Numbered from the stretch's first letter, positions 18,100 to 30,340 are shown. The stretch is 64,000 bases of DNA from Candidatus Deferrimicrobiaceae bacterium (GCA_036504035.1 DASXVV010000014.1:368471-432470), one strand, 5' to 3'. The notes: generated by a model not told the origin, from the sequence alone. Translations and numbers: made by a program.

Positions 18100-19790
18100 C
18101 GACGCTCCCTGCCAGATCGCAGGCGGTAGAGGACGCGCTCCAGGTTGCCGGCGGCCTCGTGATCGTTTGGATATCGGCGAAGCAGCTCCTGGTACTCGAT
18201 GGCGGCTTCGTACATGCTTCCCTTCCGTTCGAGGAACAGCGCCAGGTTGAAGCGCGCATCGGAACGCTCCGGTTCAATCAACAAGGCCTCCCGAATGAGC
18301 CGGACCGCCTCGTCGTAGTCCCCGCGTTCTCCCATTTCAGCGCCCAGATTCGTCAAAATCGACGGGTTCCTCGGATTGACCTCCAGGGCGTGGCGATACA
18401 ACGTGACGCTGTTTTCCCAGTAACCTGCCTGCCGATATGCCGTCACGGTCAAGAGGGCCAGCACTGCGACTGCGGCCGCTCCCAGGAGTGCGGTCCTGTG
18501 GCGAAAGGGCGCGGCCAGTTCCCAGGCCGGCCAGGCCACAAGCAGGAAGATCCCGATGAGCGGCAGATAGGTGTAACGATCCGCCATGGCCTGACCGCCC
18601 ACCTGGACCAGCCCTATCACCGGTACCAACATCCCGATGAACCAGAACCAGCCTACGAAAATAGACGGATACCGTCTCGCTGCGCGGCAGGCGAAAATCG
18701 TCAGGATCGCGAGGAGGAGCAATCCTGCGACGGCCGCTCCGACTGAATGGGCGATTCCCGGGTGGGGATATTCGACGGCCAGGCGGGCGGGCCAGAACGT
18801 CTTGCAGAGATAGCGCACGTAGGCAACCGGTATGTTCAGCAGTCGGGCGGACCAGGGGATGACTTCCAGCGACTTGACCGCGCCGCCCCGGTCCTGGACG
18901 ACGGCCGTCACCACGCAGGAAACGGCCGAAAGCAGGAATAGCGGGATTTTCTCGATGGCGAGCGCGGAAAGGGGGGCAGGGGGCCGGAGGGGGCCGCCGC
19001 TCCCTTCGGTATCCGCCGACCCGGCAGGGGTACATCGCATGCGCCGGAACGGCCAGTAATCGAGCAGCAGCAACAGGAAGGGGAGCGTCACGAGCATGGG
19101 TTTTGCCATCAAGCCCAGCGCGAACAGGAAAACGACCGGGACCATCCGTTTCCATTCCGGCCGCCGGCAATATCGCTCGTACGCCAGCAGCGACAACATG
19201 AAGAAGAACCCGCTCAGGACGTCCTTCCGTTCCGAGATCCATGCCACCGATTCGACATGAAGCGGATGCAGGGCAAACAACGCTGCGACGAAGGCGCTAC
19301 GGCCGAAAGCGCCCGTCATCCGATAGAGGAGAAGCAGGAGGAGAAGCGTGTTCGCGATGTGGATGAAGACGTTTGAGAGGTGGTGGCGGCCGGGATCCAT
19401 CCCGAAAAGGGAGACGTCCAGCATGTGGGAAAGCCAGGTCAGCGGATGCCAGTTGCCGACGTCGCCGGTCGTAAACGCCCAGCGGAAGCCGTCCGGCGTC
19501 AGCCCGTCACGGACGATCGCGTTGCTGCTGACATATAGAGGGTCGTCGTAGGAAAGGAAGCCATGTCCGGAAACCTGGCCGTAAACCGCCAAAGTGGCCG
19601 CAACGACAAGCAGGATCGTGACGGTCGAGAACAAACGGAAATGATACTTTCGTTGGATCCTGTCCGACAATGTCAGTCCCCGTGCCCTCTTCTTTCTGGT
19701 ACGCCAGTATAAGCTTCCCGCTGCCGGATGCCGAGGCCTTTCCGCCCCGGTGCAATTCCGTTTCGTCGGGGAGCCGGGATGTGCTAACAT
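18096..19790 (-). CDS. Multipass membrane protein with C-terminal TPR repeats (TMTC/glycosyltransferase-like)
   Basis: A 564-residue protein. After a basic N-terminal tail of about 45 residues there are about ten transmembrane segments. The first periplasmic loop carries YDDPLYV and the conserved NWHPLTWLSHMLDVSLFGMDPGRHH, then LHPLHVESVAWISERKD, typical of the bacterial relatives of the TMTC/PMT-type (GT-C) glycosyltransferases. The C-terminal 120 residues are tetratricopeptide repeats. GAGGGGG seven bases upstream supports the ATG at 19790; a TTG at 19670 is an alternative. Its stop overlaps the lpxC stop on the opposite strand by four bases. It probably modifies a protein or envelope glycan, but the donor and acceptor are unknown. 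Confidence 0.75.
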   Translation of the reverse strand: MLAHPGSPTKRNCTGAERPRHPAAGSLYWRTRKKRARGLTLSDRIQRKYHFRLFSTVTILLVVAATLAVYGQVSGHGFLSYDDPLYVSSNAIVRDGLTPDGFRWAFTTGDVGNWHPLTWLSHMLDVSLFGMDPGRHHLSNVFIHIANTLLLLLLLYRMTGAFGRSAFVAALFALHPLHVESVAWISERKDVLSGFFFMLSLLAYERYCRRPEWKRMVPVVFLFALGLMAKPMLVTLPFLLLLLDYWPFRRMRCTPAGSADTEGSGGPLRPPAPLSALAIEKIPLFLLSAVSCVVTAVVQDRGGAVKSLEVIPWSARLLNIPVAYVRYLCKTFWPARLAVEYPHPGIAHSVGAAVAGLLLLAILTIFACRAARRYPSIFVGWFWFIGMLVPVIGLVQVGGQAMADRYTYLPLIGIFLLVAWPAWELAAPFRHRTALLGAAAVAVLALLTVTAYRQAGYWENSVTLYRHALEVNPRNPSILTNLGAEMGERGDYDEAVRLIREALLIEPERSDARFNLALFLERKGSMYEAAIEYQELLRRYPNDHEAAGNLERVLYRLRSGRERR

Positions 19791-19855
19791 GAACGCCCCC
19801 TCAGGGAAAAATCCGTTGCCCGAACCTCCGGGCGAACCTAACAGGATGTGACGTC

Positions 19856-20947
19856 ATGGGTTTCCGTTGCGGCATTGTCGGCATGCCGAATGTCGGCAAG
19901 TCGACGCTTTTCAATGCGCTCACGATGGCGGTGATCCCCGCCGAGAACTATCCCTTCTGCACGATCGAGCCGAATGTCGGCATCGTCCCCATGCCCGACA
20001 CGCGGCTCGATGCGCTCGCCGGCATCGTCAAGCCGAACCGCGTGGTCCCCACGACGATGGAGTTCGTCGACATCGCCGGGCTCGTGGCGGGCGCCGCCAA
20101 GGGAGAGGGGCTTGGCAACAAGTTCCTGGCCAACATCCGGGAAACCGACGCCATCGCCCACGTCGTCCGCTGCTTCGAGGACGACGACGTGATCCACGTC
20201 GAGGGGATGGTCGATCCTGTGCGCGACATCGACATTATCCATACCGAACTGGCGCTCGCCGACCTCGAGACGGTCGAGAAGGCGATTCTTCGCGTCGGCA
20301 AGTCCCTCAAGTCCGGGAGCGCGGAAGCCGCCGCCCAGTACGCGCTGTTCGAGAATATCCGCGACTGCCTGGCGAAGGGCGACCCCGTCCGGTCGATGGG
20401 ACTCGACGTCGAGCAGCGGAAGATGGCCCGCGAGCTCTGTCTTTTGACCGCGAAGCCGACCGTCTACATCGCCAACGTCGACGAACACGGCTTCGAGGGG
20501 AACAGGCACCTCGACGCCGTCCGCGCGCTGGCTGTCAAGGAAGGCTCCGAGGTCGTCCCCGTCTGCGCCGCGATGGAGGCCGAGATCTCCCAGCTCGACG
20601 ACGCCTCCCGCGTAGAGTTCCTGGCCGACATGGGTCTTGACGAGCCGGGGCTCAACCGGGTCATCCGGGCCGGGTACCGGCTTCTGGGCCTCCAGACTTA
20701 CTTCACGGCGGGCGTGCAGGAAGTGCGGGCATGGACGATTCCCGCGGGCTGCCTTGCGCCGCAGGCCGCGGCGGTCATCCACACCGACTTCGAGAAAGGC
20801 TTCATCCGCGCGGAAACGATTGCCTACGAGGATTTCATCGGCCACCGCGGGGAGACGGGAGCGAAGGAGGCGGGTAAGTGGCGGCTCGAGGGGAAGGAGT
20901 ACCCCGTGAAGGACGGCGACGTCCTTCATTTCCGTTTCAACGTCTGA
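19856..20947 (+). CDS. ychF: Ribosome-binding ATPase YchF (OLA1/Obg family)
   Basis: A 363-residue protein. The G1 motif is [14 protein letters not shown] at residues about 8-21; [23 protein letters not shown] is the G3 and switch region; [11 protein letters not shown] replaces the usual NKxD, the change that makes YchF prefer ATP. The C-terminal TGS-like domain closes the protein ([29 protein letters not shown], then [12 protein letters not shown]). It associates with ribosomes and is linked to oxidative-stress control and translation fidelity. Length and domain order are as in the family. Confidence 0.97.
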   Translation: MGFRCGIVGMPNVGKSTLFNALTMAVIPAENYPFCTIEPNVGIVPMPDTRLDALAGIVKPNRVVPTTMEFVDIAGLVAGAAKGEGLGNKFLANIRETDAIAHVVRCFEDDDVIHVEGMVDPVRDIDIIHTELALADLETVEKAILRVGKSLKSGSAEAAAQYALFENIRDCLAKGDPVRSMGLDVEQRKMARELCLLTAKPTVYIANVDEHGFEGNRHLDAVRALAVKEGSEVVPVCAAMEAEISQLDDASRVEFLADMGLDEPGLNRVIRAGYRLLGLQTYFTAGVQEVRAWTIPAGCLAPQAAAVIHTDFEKGFIRAETIAYEDFIGHRGETGAKEAGKWRLEGKEYPVKDGDVLHFRFNV

Positions 20948-21075
20948 CGGCGATCCGGGACCAAGGAACTCGGGAAATCATGTCTGTTTTATTTTGAACA
21001 AATTCGGATCGTGGATCGGCTTTCGGAGTAAAATGCCGCCAACGCAGATATAGCTATCTTTGGAGGTATCGAGCG

Positions 21076-22245
21076 ATGTCGGATGAAAGCGGGCTATTGA
21101 CCGGGCTCCAGTCCCGGAGCACCAGTCGGCGTGATTTTCTCAAGATCATCACCATCGCGGCCGCCTCCGTCGGGCTCCCGGTCTCGGCCGTCGGAAAGAT
21201 GGCCGAGGCGGCAGCCACGAAAGGCAAGCCTTCGGTCATCTGGCTTCATTTCCAGGAGTGCACCGGCTGCACCGAGTCGCTGCTCCGGACCTCCCACCCC
21301 GCACTCGCCACCCTGATCCTCGACCTCGTCTCCCTCGATTACCACGAAACGCTTTTCGCCGCCGCGGGCTATCAGGCCGAGGATGCGCTCAATGCCGCGA
21401 TCAAGGCCCACGACGGGAAGTTCATCCTCGTCGTCGAGGGGGCGATCCCCCAGAAAGACAACGGGATCTACTGCAAGGTCGGCGGGAAGACAGCGCTTCA
21501 GATCCTGAACGAGGTGGCGCCCCACGCCGGGGCGATCGTCGCGATCGGGTCCTGCGCCTCCTTCGGCGGCATCCCCGCGGCCGAGCCCAACCCGACCGGA
21601 GCCACCGGCGTTCCGCAGATCCTCAAGGGCAAGACGGTCGTGACGCTCCCGGGATGCCCCGCCAACCCTTACAACCTCCTCGGCACGGTGCTCCAGTTCG
21701 CCACCTACGGCACCCTGCCGGCGCTCGACGAGTTGGGCCGCCCCAAGTTCGCCTACGCCCGGGTCATCCACGAAGACTGTCCCCGCCGTCCCCATTTTGA
21801 CGCCGGGCGTTTTGCCGAAAAGTTCGGCGAGGGGGCGCACCGGGAAGGCCACTGCCTCTACAAACTGGGGTGCAAAGGCCCCGTGACGCACGCCAACTGC
21901 TCGCTGCTTCCCTACGTCGAGATGCCCGGCGCCTGGCCCGTCGGCATCGGCCATCCGTGCGTCGGATGCTCCGAGCAAGCGGTCGCTTTCCGCACTCCGA
22001 TGTTCGAGGTCGTGCCGATCCACGGCGCGACGCCTCCCTCGACTTACGCCCCCATCACGGCGGGCGGAGGGAAGGTCAGCATCCCGGCGGCGCTTGCCGT
22101 GGGCGGGGCGCTCGGCGCGCTCGTCGGCGCGAGCGTGGTCGCCTCGAAGAAATTCTCCGAGCGCGTCGGCGATCAGGATGTTCCCGGCGATCGTCGCCGA
22201 TGGGACGACAAGCAGGAGAAAGGCGACTCCGGAGAATCGAAATGA
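21076..22245 (+). CDS. hybO: NiFe hydrogenase small subunit, Tat-exported
   Basis: A 389-residue protein. A Tat signal (SRRDFLKIITIAAASVGLPV, twin arginines R18-R19) directs export. ECTGCTESLLR at about residues 59-69 starts the set of cysteines for the proximal, medial and distal Fe-S clusters; others are in GSCASFGG, LPGCPANP, HFDAGRF, YKLGCKGP and HPCVGCSE. A C-terminal hydrophobic helix (AALAVGGALGALVGASVV) anchors it to the membrane. It passes electrons from the NiFe site in the large subunit to HybA/HybB. TTGGAGG gives the start. Its stop overlaps the hybA start (ATGA). Confidence 0.96.
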   Translation: MSDESGLLTGLQSRSTSRRDFLKIITIAAASVGLPVSAVGKMAEAAATKGKPSVIWLHFQECTGCTESLLRTSHPALATLILDLVSLDYHETLFAAAGYQAEDALNAAIKAHDGKFILVVEGAIPQKDNGIYCKVGGKTALQILNEVAPHAGAIVAIGSCASFGGIPAAEPNPTGATGVPQILKGKTVVTLPGCPANPYNLLGTVLQFATYGTLPALDELGRPKFAYARVIHEDCPRRPHFDAGRFAEKFGEGAHREGHCLYKLGCKGPVTHANCSLLPYVEMPGAWPVGIGHPCVGCSEQAVAFRTPMFEVVPIHGATPPSTYAPITAGGGKVSIPAALAVGGALGALVGASVVASKKFSERVGDQDVPGDRRRWDDKQEKGDSGESK

Positions 22246-23183
22246 GCGCGGGGCTGACGCGCCGCGAGCTGCTTCGGCTGGCATGCATCGGCAGCGCCGC
22301 CGCCGCCGTCGCGCCGGTCGAGACGGCGACGGCGGCCGTCCACTCCGAGAAGCCGCAAGCCGCGCCCGGGGCGGTCGGCATGCTTTACGACGCGACCGTC
22401 TGCACCGGCTGCAAGGCATGCATGGCGGCCTGCAATCAGGTCAACGAACTTCCGGCCGATTCCGCCGGGTCAGGCGGTCTTTACCACGCGCCGCTCGACC
22501 TCAACTCGAAAACCAAGAACATCATCAAGCTCTACCAGGCGCCCAATGCCGGCAAGTGGTCGTTCGTCAAACGCCAGTGCATGCATTGCCTCGACCCGGC
22601 CTGCGTCTCCGGGTGCCCCTTCGAGGCGCTCTCGAAAGATCCCGAGAAAGGCGTCGTCCGGTGGGACGGTTCCCGCTGCATCGGCTGCCGGTATTGCGAG
22701 ATCGCATGCCCCTTCCAGATCCCCAAGTTCGAATGGGACAAGTGGAACCCACGCATCGTGAAATGCGAGTTCTGCATCACGCAGCGCCTCGAGAAGGGCG
22801 AGCAGCCGGGGTGCACCGGCGCCTGCCCGACCGGCGCGGTGATCTTCGGCAAACGCGACGCGCTCCTGGCCGAGGCCAAGCGCCGCATCGCCGCATCGCC
22901 CGGCAAATATTTCGAGAACCGCGTCTACGGCGAGAAAGATGCGGGAGGCACGCAGGTCTTCTACCTCGCGGCGGTTCCATTCAAGGACCTCGGGCTCCCC
23001 GAGCTGGGGACCGATTCGATCCCCTACTATGCGACCAAGGTCAACGCGAAGCTCTATAAATGGCTGTCGGGGCCGCTGGTCCTATACGGAATCCTGGCGC
23101 TCGCGGTCAACCGGAACTGGAAGCACCATCGACACGAACAGGAACAACATGAGGCCAAGGGCGGCCTTCCGGAGCAGTTATGA
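22242..23183 (+). CDS. hybA: Hydrogenase-2-type ferredoxin subunit HybA (four 4Fe-4S clusters)
   Basis: A 313-residue protein. It starts with a Tat-like motif (LTRRELLRLACIG), then four ferredoxin-type cysteine clusters: CTGCKACMAAC, CMHCLDPACVSGCP, CIGCRYCEIACP and CEFCITQR with CTGACPTGAV. A single C-terminal membrane helix (SGPLVLYGILALAVN) follows. It relays electrons from the small subunit to HybB. The start at 22242 overlaps the preceding stop by four bases and matches family length; the frame is also open further upstream but only as shadow of the hydrogenase gene. Confidence 0.95.
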   Translation: MSAGLTRRELLRLACIGSAAAAVAPVETATAAVHSEKPQAAPGAVGMLYDATVCTGCKACMAACNQVNELPADSAGSGGLYHAPLDLNSKTKNIIKLYQAPNAGKWSFVKRQCMHCLDPACVSGCPFEALSKDPEKGVVRWDGSRCIGCRYCEIACPFQIPKFEWDKWNPRIVKCEFCITQRLEKGEQPGCTGACPTGAVIFGKRDALLAEAKRRIAASPGKYFENRVYGEKDAGGTQVFYLAAVPFKDLGLPELGTDSIPYYATKVNAKLYKWLSGPLVLYGILALAVNRNWKHHRHEQEQHEAKGGLPEQL

Positions 23184-24451
23184 GCAATCCTTGGCAGCGC
23201 CTGGTTCCCGTCTATAACAAAGAGACGCATTCCCGGTCGTTCTGGATCTTCGGGGCGATCACGGTTCTCGGCTTCGTGCTCGCCGGGTTGCGGATGGTCA
23301 GTCCGCTCGGTCGATACAGCGGCATGAACGATGCCTATGCCTGGGGCGTCTGGAAGATCTTCAACGTCATGACGCTCACCGCGATCGGCTCCGGCAGCCT
23401 GGCCGTCGGACTCGCGGCCTGGGTGTTCGGCAACGAGAAGCTGCACATCGCGATGCGCACCGCGCTCGTCACCAGCTTCCTGTTCTACTTCACCGGCATG
23501 ATGGCGCTGATCGTCGACGTCGGGCGCCCCTGGAATTTCTGGCAGATCATTCTCCCCTGGCGCTGGAACGGCCACTCCGCGCTCCTCGAGGTCGCCGTCT
23601 GCATGCCGGCGTACGCTTTTCTCTTCCTGCTGTTCGAGAATGTGCCGCTTGTCCTCGAGCGTTTTTCCTACACGGGCTCCGATCGGGTCAAGGGCGCGAT
23701 CAAACGTTTCGACCCGGTCATGAAGAAGGTTTACCCGTTCGTGGTGGCCGGTGCCTACCTCCTGCCGCTCATGCACCAATCGTCGCTCGGCGGCCTGATG
23801 CTCCTTTCCGGTCCCAAGGTGCACCCGCTCTGGCAATCTCAGGTGCTTCCGCTGCTCTACGTCCTGGCGGCGTGCATTTGCGGATTCGCCTTCGTCAACT
23901 GGACGCTTCTATTCACGTGCTACCGATACCGGCGCCCCATCAGCATCGAGGTCGTGTCCGAAATCGGCAGTCTCATGTCCTGGGTCACTTTCGCGTGGCT
24001 TGTCATCCGGATCAGCGACATCCTGATCCGCGGCCAGGTCCACGCCGTGCTCGCCTTCGACCGGTACAGCTTCCTGTTCCTGACCGAAACCCTGCTTATG
24101 GCGATTCCCGCGATCCTGCTCCGCTTCAAGTCGAAGCGCGAGACGCCCCGCACACTCGTGACCTGCTCGGCGCTGGCAGGATTGGGCGGCCTGCTCTATC
24201 GCTTCACCCCGACCGCGTTCGCCTTCACCCCGGCGAAGTCGTACAGCTATTTCCCGACGCTGCCCGAGGTGCTGATGACCATCGGCTTCATCTCGTTCGG
24301 GATCCTCACATGGCGAATCGCCGTGCGTTATTTCGCGATCCTGCCGGGCACGAACGAGGAGTGGCACGAGAACAACTGGGAACCGCTCTTCGTGTCGCTG
24401 CGGAGCCGGTTCCATAAAAAACCGCAAGGAGCTCCGACATGGCAAGAATAA
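23180..24451 (+). CDS. hybB: Hydrogenase membrane subunit HybB (NrfD/PsrC family)
   Basis: A 423-residue multipass protein with about ten membrane segments, in the family of quinone-interacting NrfD/PsrC subunits. Conserved parts include YAWGVWKIFNVMTLTAIGSGS and HQSSLGGLMLL, as in HybB. It contains no heme-binding cysteine motif. It should accept electrons from HybA and reduce the quinone pool. It overlaps hybA by four bases and the large-subunit gene by 13 bases, so the operon is tightly coupled. Confidence 0.95.
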   Translation: MSNPWQRLVPVYNKETHSRSFWIFGAITVLGFVLAGLRMVSPLGRYSGMNDAYAWGVWKIFNVMTLTAIGSGSLAVGLAAWVFGNEKLHIAMRTALVTSFLFYFTGMMALIVDVGRPWNFWQIILPWRWNGHSALLEVAVCMPAYAFLFLLFENVPLVLERFSYTGSDRVKGAIKRFDPVMKKVYPFVVAGAYLLPLMHQSSLGGLMLLSGPKVHPLWQSQVLPLLYVLAACICGFAFVNWTLLFTCYRYRRPISIEVVSEIGSLMSWVTFAWLVIRISDILIRGQVHAVLAFDRYSFLFLTETLLMAIPAILLRFKSKRETPRTLVTCSALAGLGGLLYRFTPTAFAFTPAKSYSYFPTLPEVLMTIGFISFGILTWRIAVRYFAILPGTNEEWHENNWEPLFVSLRSRFHKKPQGAPTWQE

Positions 24452-26136
24452 CCATCGACCCCGTCACCCGAATCGAGGGACACCTGCGCATCGACGTCGA
24501 GGTCGACGGAGGGGTCGTTCGCGACGCCTGGTCGGTCGGAACCATGTGGCGGGGTATCGAGACCATCCTGAAATACCGCGACCCGCGCGAGGCCTGGATC
24601 TTCACGCAGCGCATCTGCGGGGTGTGCACGACCGTCCACGCCATCGCCTCCGTGCGCGCCGTCGAGAACGGGCTCGGGTTGGAAGTGCCGCTCAATGCGC
24701 AGTACATCCGGAACCTGCTGGTGACCGCACACGCGTTGCACGACCACATCGTCCACTTCTACCACCTGTCGGCGCTCGACTGGGTCGACGTGGTCTCCGC
24801 CCTCAAGGCCGATCCCGCCAAGGCGGCAAGCCTCGCCGAGAGCCTCTCTCCGTGGCCCAAGAACGGCAGGCGCGAGATGGAGGCGACCAAGGCGCGGCTC
24901 GCGGGCTTCGTCGCGGGGGGGCAGCTCGGCATCTTCACCAACGGCTACTGGGGTCATCCGGCGATGCGCCTCTCGCCCGAGGTCAACCTGATGGCCGTCT
25001 CGCATTACCTGCAGGCGCTCGACATCCAGCGCAAGGCGAACCAGGCCGTTGCCATTTTGGGGGGCAAGACCCCCAACATCCAGAATCTCGCGGTCGGGGG
25101 CGTCGCCAACCCGATCAACCTCGACAGCCCGTCCGCCCTCAACATGGAAAAGCTCTACACGGTCAAGTCGCTCCTCGACGAGGTGGCCGCGTTCGTCCAG
25201 CAGGTCTACGTGCCCGACGTCTGCGCCATCGGCGCGATGTACCCCGACTGGTTCAAGTACGGCGCCGGCGTCACCAGTTACCTGGCGGTGCCCGAGCTGC
25301 CGCTCGATACGAAGGGCACGGTCTTCGACATGCCGGGCGGCACGATCATCGGCGGCCAGCCCGGAAGCTACAAGCCGATCACCTCCTTCCAGGACAAGTA
25401 TTTCCGGGAGAACGTGACCGAGGGGATCGCCCGGGCGCACTATGACGGCGCGTGGGAGAAGCACCCGTGGGAAGAGACGACCGATCCGAAGCCGGGAGAG
25501 GTCGATCATGCCGGCAAATATTCCTGGGTCAAGGCGCCGCGCTTCCAGGGTAGGCCGATGCAGGTGGGCCCTACGGCTCAGGTCTACATGGCCTACGTTG
25601 CCGGCCACGAGCCGACCCGCCGATGGGCGGGGGCGGCGCTCGAGAAGGCGTCGAAGATCGCGGGCGTCCAACTGACTCCCGAGATCCTCCACTCCACGCT
25701 CGGGCGTCACGCCGCGCGCGCCATCCGGGCGGCAGTCATCAGCGAGCTCGCCCTCAAGCACTGGAACCTGCTCGCCGAAAACATCGGGAAGGGCGACGTC
25801 GCCACCTTCAACGAGCCCAAGATCGGCAACGAGGAGTTCCGTGGCGTCGGGTTCCACGAGGCGCCTCGCGGAGCGCTTTCCCACTGGGTCGTCGTGAAGA
25901 ACGGGAAGATCGCCAACTACCAGGCGGTCGTTCCCTCCACATGGAACGCGGGGCCCCGTGACGGCAAGGGACAGAAGGGGCCTTACGAGGCATCGCTCGT
26001 CGGCAATCCGGTGGCCGATCCGAAGAAGCCGCTCGAGGTCCTGCGCACGATCCACTCGTTCGACCCGTGCCTTTCGTGCGCCATCCACACGGTCGACATG
26101 CAGGGGAACGAGCAGTCGTGCATCAAGGTGCTGTGA
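24439..26136 (+). CDS. hybC: NiFe hydrogenase large (catalytic) subunit
   Basis: A 565-residue protein. The NiFe site is bound by two conserved cysteine pairs: RICGVCTTVHA near residue 55 and DPCLSCAIH near the C-terminus. The residues after that final His ([15 protein letters not shown]) are the tail removed by the maturation protease after nickel insertion. The N-terminus PVTRIEGHLRIDVEVDG is typical of group 1 uptake enzymes. It has no signal peptide and is expected to be carried out by the Tat signal of the small subunit. AAGGAG precedes the start, within hybB. Confidence 0.97.
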   Translation: MARITIDPVTRIEGHLRIDVEVDGGVVRDAWSVGTMWRGIETILKYRDPREAWIFTQRICGVCTTVHAIASVRAVENGLGLEVPLNAQYIRNLLVTAHALHDHIVHFYHLSALDWVDVVSALKADPAKAASLAESLSPWPKNGRREMEATKARLAGFVAGGQLGIFTNGYWGHPAMRLSPEVNLMAVSHYLQALDIQRKANQAVAILGGKTPNIQNLAVGGVANPINLDSPSALNMEKLYTVKSLLDEVAAFVQQVYVPDVCAIGAMYPDWFKYGAGVTSYLAVPELPLDTKGTVFDMPGGTIIGGQPGSYKPITSFQDKYFRENVTEGIARAHYDGAWEKHPWEETTDPKPGEVDHAGKYSWVKAPRFQGRPMQVGPTAQVYMAYVAGHEPTRRWAGAALEKASKIAGVQLTPEILHSTLGRHAARAIRAAVISELALKHWNLLAENIGKGDVATFNEPKIGNEEFRGVGFHEAPRGALSHWVVVKNGKIANYQAVVPSTWNAGPRDGKGQKGPYEASLVGNPVADPKKPLEVLRTIHSFDPCLSCAIHTVDMQGNEQSCIKVL

Positions 26137-26690
26137 CCGGGCCCGCCGTTCAAGGTCCGCCGAACATCGCCGTCGTTGGGCTCGGGAACGTCCTGATGGG
26201 CGACGACGCGTTCGGCCCCTACGTCGTTGCCGCGCTCGAGGCGCACCACGTCTTCCCCGAAGGGGTCGACCTGATCGATGCGGGGACCCCCGGGCACGAG
26301 CTGTCGGCATATCTCGACGGTCGAGATGCCCTGATCGTGATCGATGCGGTCCAGGCCGACGGGCCTCCCGGCTCCCTCCGGCTGTTCACATTCGACGAGG
26401 TCTGCGATCGTCCGCCGTCGCTGGCGCTGAGCCCCCACGAGCCCGGCCTTCGCGAAGCGCTGCAGAAACTCGCATTTTCCGGTCGCGCCCCGGGGCATTT
26501 CCTCCTCGTCGGCGCGGTTCCCGCCCAGGTCGAGCTTTGCACCCGGCTGAGCGAACCGCTCCTCCAGGCCGTGCCCGCCGCCGAAAGCGTCGTTCTCGGC
26601 GCTCTCGCCGGGTTCGGGATCGTCGCCGGCGAAAAAGTTCCTCCATCTCCCCTGGCTCCATGGTGGGAACGCACGGACCCCTCTCCATAG
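26133..26690 (+). CDS. hybD: Hydrogenase maturation protease
   Basis: A 185-residue protein of the HybD/HyaD/HycI family. It has the nickel-sensing acidic residues and histidine in the expected order: [17 protein letters not shown] near residue 20, [10 protein letters not shown] near 70 and [11 protein letters not shown] near 100. It clips the C-terminal peptide of the large subunit once nickel is in place. A GTG start at 26133 overlaps the large-subunit stop (GTGA); the frame extends further upstream only inside hybC. No hyp maturation genes are in this window, so they must be elsewhere. Confidence 0.93.
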   Translation: MTGPAVQGPPNIAVVGLGNVLMGDDAFGPYVVAALEAHHVFPEGVDLIDAGTPGHELSAYLDGRDALIVIDAVQADGPPGSLRLFTFDEVCDRPPSLALSPHEPGLREALQKLAFSGRAPGHFLLVGAVPAQVELCTRLSEPLLQAVPAAESVVLGALAGFGIVAGEKVPPSPLAPWWERTDPSP

Positions 26691-26820
26691 ATTCGTCTTG
26701 ACGCTTGCCTCCGCCCTTGGAAGAATGAGGGCTTCTGACCAGTCGTTCCACACCGGCCCGCGGCCGGCATCGGGGCGTGACCCGCGGAAATCCCCACCGC
26801 GCCCAGAAGAGGACACCCAC

Positions 26821-28954
<2,134 letters not shown>

Positions 28955-29003
28955 CACAAGCGATCCGTCGGTCTCCGTCGTTTCCGGAGCCTGATGTGTT
29001 CTG

Positions 29004-29041
29004 ACCGGCCGGGAAGGCGCAATTTCCCGGCCGGTTTTTTT
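29004..29041 (+). terminator. Rho-independent terminator of mdh
   Basis: ACCGGCCGGGAA (29004-29015) pairs with TTCCCGGCCGGT (29024-29035); the loop is short and a run of T follows. It separates mdh from the peptidase gene. Confidence 0.9.
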
Positions 29042-29059
29042 ATATGGGAGGACAAATCG

Positions 29060-30250
29060 ATGAAGCTGACGCCGATTACCGAAATCGATCCAAGGGTCCG
29101 CGCCCTGCAGCGGCAGATGTCGGCGGACGGCCTCGACGCGGTCATCATCGCCCAGAACGCCGACCTGTTCTATTTCACGGGAACGATCCAGAGCGGGAAC
29201 CTCTATGTCCCGGCAAGCGGAGATCCGGTCTACATGGTCCGTCGCGATCTCGCCCGCGCGCGGTCCGAATCCTGCCTGAAGGAGATCGTCCCGTTCGCTT
29301 CGATGCGCGACATTCCGGGGATCCTGTCCGAATACGGCTATCCCGTGCCTAAACGGATCGGGATGGAACTCGACGTCCTTCCCGTCAACCTTTTCGATCG
29401 CTATCGCAAGGTCTTCCCCGATGCCTCCTGGATCGACGCCACCCCGCCGATCCGCCGGGTCCGGATGATCAAGTCTCCTTACGAGTTGACGCTGATGCGG
29501 GCGGCGGCCGTGCAGCTCGACACGATCTATCGGGCGGCGGCCGGGATCATCCGGGAGGGGATGAGCGGGATCGAGCTCGCAGCCGAGCTCGAGCTCCTGG
29601 CACGTCGGGACGGGCACCAGGGGCTCATCCGGATGCGGGGGTTCAACGGCGAGATGATGTACGCCCACGTGTTCTCCGGAATCGATACCGCGGTCCCCGC
29701 ATATACCGATACCCCCTTGGGGGGGGTCGGCCCCCATCCGGGTTTCGGGCAGGGGGCGAGCTGGCGGAGGATCGCCCGGAACGAGCCGATCATCCTCGAC
29801 TTCGCGGGCAGCGTCGAGGGATACCTGGTCGACCAGACGCGGCTTTATGTCATCGGGGAACTCTCCGATCGACTCAGGAAAGGCTATGACGACATGCGAA
29901 AGATCGAGGCGCTGATGTGCCGGATCGTCGCGCCGGGCGTGACCTGGGGCGAGGTCTACGACCGTTGCTGCGCACTGGCGATCGAGATGGGCTACGCCGA
30001 CAGCTTCATGGGAGCGAAGGGCGCGAAAGTCTCGTTCATCGGGCACGGGCTCGGGGTCGAGATCGACGAATACCCGTTTATCGCCCGAGGCTTCGACGAC
30101 GTGGCTTTCGAGACCGGGATGGTCTTCGCCTTCGAGCCCAAGGTCGTGTTTCCGGGCGAAGGCGCGGCCGGAATCGAGAATACGTTTCATTTATCCGGGA
30201 AGGGACTTGAACGGCTGACAATTTCCGACGAGGCGATCGTAAAGATCTGA
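29060..30250 (+). CDS. M24-family metallopeptidase (Xaa-Pro aminopeptidase-like)
   Basis: A 396-residue protein with a creatinase-type N-terminal domain (QNADLFYFTGTIQSGNLYVP at about 33-52) and a C-terminal pita-bread catalytic domain. The five metal ligands are present: D in ILDFAGSVEGYLVDQTR (two aspartates), H in GHGLGVEIDEYP, and two glutamates in FAFEPKVVFPGEGAAGIENTF. It probably removes N-terminal residues before proline. GGGAGGACAAATCG sits before the ATG and right behind the mdh terminator, so it has its own transcription unit or relies on read-through. Confidence 0.88.
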   Translation: MKLTPITEIDPRVRALQRQMSADGLDAVIIAQNADLFYFTGTIQSGNLYVPASGDPVYMVRRDLARARSESCLKEIVPFASMRDIPGILSEYGYPVPKRIGMELDVLPVNLFDRYRKVFPDASWIDATPPIRRVRMIKSPYELTLMRAAAVQLDTIYRAAAGIIREGMSGIELAAELELLARRDGHQGLIRMRGFNGEMMYAHVFSGIDTAVPAYTDTPLGGVGPHPGFGQGASWRRIARNEPIILDFAGSVEGYLVDQTRLYVIGELSDRLRKGYDDMRKIEALMCRIVAPGVTWGEVYDRCCALAIEMGYADSFMGAKGAKVSFIGHGLGVEIDEYPFIARGFDDVAFETGMVFAFEPKVVFPGEGAAGIENTFHLSGKGLERLTISDEAIVKI

Positions 30251-30340
30251 TGGAACGAAATGTAACTGCCGTAACCCATTTCGGGTATCATCTTGTTGTC
30301 ATGGACCGCGGCGACATCCTCAACGCACAGAGGAGTTGCA

